In this document: piece by piece, positions 5,726 through 6,388 of the stretch
How positions within the stretch are numbered: position 1 is the first letter of the stretch
Layout of the letters: each line of letters begins with the position of its first letter
NCBI GenBank assembly: GCA_035534615.1
Contig: DATLRO010000123.1
Span: 1-6,388 of the forward strand
Direction of reading: 5' to 3'
DNA length: 6,388 nucleotides
Origin: JAGWRA01 sp035534615
GTDB taxonomy: Bacteria > Acidobacteriota > Vicinamibacteria > Vicinamibacterales > CAVVIG01
Translations under genes and position numbers: made by a program
Notes under the pieces: model-generated
Databases searched by the model: none
Told to the model about the DNA's origin: nothing
What the model saw: the letters and a program-made list of their open reading frames with translations, nothing else

Positions 5726-5997
5726 GCACCCGTCTTCAAGCTCAGCATCATATGGTCTCCAGTCGGACCGGCGCCGAGACACGCCGGCCGCCAGACGACG
5801 GAGTCCATGCGGCGCCCGGATCCGGCGCCGCGGATGCGCGAGAATTTCGCGGCCGCCGGCGCCTCCGCCTGGCGGCCAGGAGCTCGAGGCCCTGCGCGCG
5901 TCGTGAGCTGGCAATCTTCGGCCAACGCCCGGTAGCGTCAGCCGCCTCGTTTGCCCTTGAGATGTTCTCAGGGGGTTTCGTCACGGAGGACACGGGT
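5726..5997 (+). promoter_or_regulatory. Long 5' leader of the cold-shock gene with a hairpin before the ribosome binding site
   Basis: No convincing separate gene lies in the roughly 315 bp between the acidic protein stop and the cold-shock start. An ATG at 5752 is in frame with the cold-shock gene and would add 82 mostly Arg/Ala/Gly/Pro-rich residues, but it has no ribosome binding site and looks like untranslated GC-rich sequence. Two hairpins are visible: CCTGG/CCAGG (5868-5880), and CCCTTGAGA (5954-5962) with TCTCAGGGG (5966-5974), a 9-bp stem with one G·T pair and a TGT loop. The second is followed by GTTTCG and, 10 nt later, by GGAGGA (5985-5990). Long structured leaders are usual for cold-shock genes such as cspA, where they control stability and translation with temperature. 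Confidence 0.45.
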
Positions 5998-6204
5998 ATG
6001 CCGACGGGCACGATTGCACGGCTCCTCATCGACAAAGGCTTCGGCTTCATCCGCGATGAAGGGGGCATCGAGCACTTCTTCCATCGCAGCGCCGTTCGCG
6101 GTGCGGTGTTCGAGCTGCTGCGCGAGGGGCAGCGGGTCGAATTCACGGTTGAAGAATCCGCCAAGGGGCCGCGCGCCGGCGAGGTTCGCCTCATCGAAGG
6201 CTAG
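5998..6204 (+). CDS. Cold-shock-domain protein (CspA-like)
   Basis: GGAGGA (5985-5990) lies seven bases before this ATG, giving a 68-residue single cold-shock domain, the normal length for the family. These are small five-stranded OB-fold proteins that bind single-stranded RNA or DNA in the cytoplasm and loosen RNA structure. RNP1 is KGFGFI (13-18) and RNP2 is HFFHRS (26-31). The end, EGQRVEFTVEESAKGPRAGEV, follows the family closely. The first strand reads TGTIARLLI where CspA has GIVKWFN, so the usual Trp and Phe that stack on bases are absent. The HFFHRS form of RNP2 is seen in divergent cold-shock homologues. Binding may therefore be weaker or differ in preference. It appears to be transcribed alone, from 5696-5725 to the hairpins after 6233. 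Confidence 0.92.
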   Translation: MPTGTIARLLIDKGFGFIRDEGGIEHFFHRSAVRGAVFELLREGQRVEFTVEESAKGPRAGEVRLIEG

Positions 6205-6232
6205 AACCACCAGCGTCCGGAACTGCAACTCT

Positions 6233-6260
6233 GCTCCGGCCCCGCACATGGGGCCGGAGC
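6233..6260. terminator. Perfect 11-bp GC-rich hairpin after the cold-shock gene
   Basis: GCTCCGGCCCC (6233-6243) and GGGGCCGGAGC (6250-6260) pair without mismatch around the loop GCACAT. It lies 28 bp after the stop codon. The following bases, TGCCGTTGTC, are not a T-run, so termination would be non-canonical or Rho-assisted, or the hairpin may protect the 3' end. Confidence 0.6.
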
Positions 6261-6276
6261 TGCCGTTGTCGCCGCT

Positions 6277-6300
6277 CTGCCGGCCCCATCGGGCCGGCAG
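6277..6300. terminator. Second perfect hairpin, 10 bp, in tandem
   Basis: CTGCCGGCCC (6277-6286) and GGGCCGGCAG (6291-6300) pair perfectly around CATC, 16 bp after the first hairpin. GTTTGTTCT follows about 9 bp later, a weak T-rich stretch. The two hairpins share a GGCCGG core, so together they look like a tandem terminator or 3'-end stabiliser. Nothing further could be assigned from 6301 to the right edge apart from a short CGCC-TTC-GGCG hairpin near 6346. Confidence 0.55.
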
Positions 6301-6388
6301 GCTCTCGCGTTTGTTCTCCGCGGTCGCGACATCTGAGTCTTCCTTCGCCTTCGGCGGGTCAGCCGATCGCAAGCTCGATGGGCCGGCG

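Noticed and set aside
2957..5935. Uninterrupted 992-codon plus-strand frame across the permease, the nucleotidyltransferase and the acidic gene
   Set aside because: It is Arg/Pro/Gly-rich with no domain, crosses three well-supported genes in other frames, and is explained by scarcity of stop codons in GC-rich DNA.
5420..5935. Thr/Met-rich ORF overlapping the acidic gene
   Set aside because: It results from reading the GAY/GAR repeat one base out of frame. The Asp/Glu frame has the stronger start and a normal head and tail. The start itself is kept as a regulatory observation.
6359..6388. Possible C-terminus (RRPIELAIG, then TGA) of a minus-strand gene entering from the right edge
   Set aside because: Nine codons are too few to support a gene and no family was recognised.

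Overview
The window is GC-rich bacterial DNA, about two thirds G+C by eye, with G/C-ending codons in most genes. It holds five confident protein genes and one possible small ORF. The organism cannot be named from this alone. The mix of a KimA-like permease, an orphan ABC-2 exporter, a MocA-like nucleotidyltransferase and a very acidic small protein would fit a soil Acidobacteriota (Vicinamibacteria-like) or a similar high-GC lineage. That placement is inference.

Layout from left to right. Positions 1-1814 (minus) hold most of a KimA/YdaO-type APC-superfamily permease with a cytoplasmic C-terminal domain; its last residues lie off the left edge. Positions 1815-2106 are a divergent intergenic region with a possible small minus-strand ORF that overlaps the permease start, a hairpin, and an extended -10 promoter for the rightward operon. 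Positions 2107-4571 (plus) are a two-gene operon, an ABC ATPase followed with 13 bp overlap by a polytopic ABC-2 permease of about 12 membrane segments. At 4576-4639 an 8-bp tandem repeat fills the gap between convergent genes and runs into the 3' end of the next one. Positions 4598-5212 (minus) are a MobA/MocA-type nucleotidyltransferase.

The right third is regulatory and small-gene territory. A -10-like box at 5302 is followed by a leader of roughly 150 nt that can fold into a three-way junction with competing helices. It precedes a 73-residue protein whose second half is almost all Asp/Glu (5461-5682). A second promoter (5696-5725) is followed by about 270 nt without a convincing gene, a hairpin just upstream of a strong ribosome binding site, and a 68-residue cold-shock-domain protein (5998-6204). 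Two perfect GC-rich hairpins (6233-6260, 6277-6300) follow it and probably act in termination or 3'-end protection.

No single pathway ties these genes together. The ABC pair is one functional unit and the others look like independent transcription units. The points most worth a second look are the structured leader of the acidic protein gene, the octamer repeat that has become coding sequence, the overlapping small ORF at the permease start, and the hairpin-plus-long-leader arrangement of the cold-shock gene. No tRNA, rRNA, insertion sequence or CRISPR array was seen.
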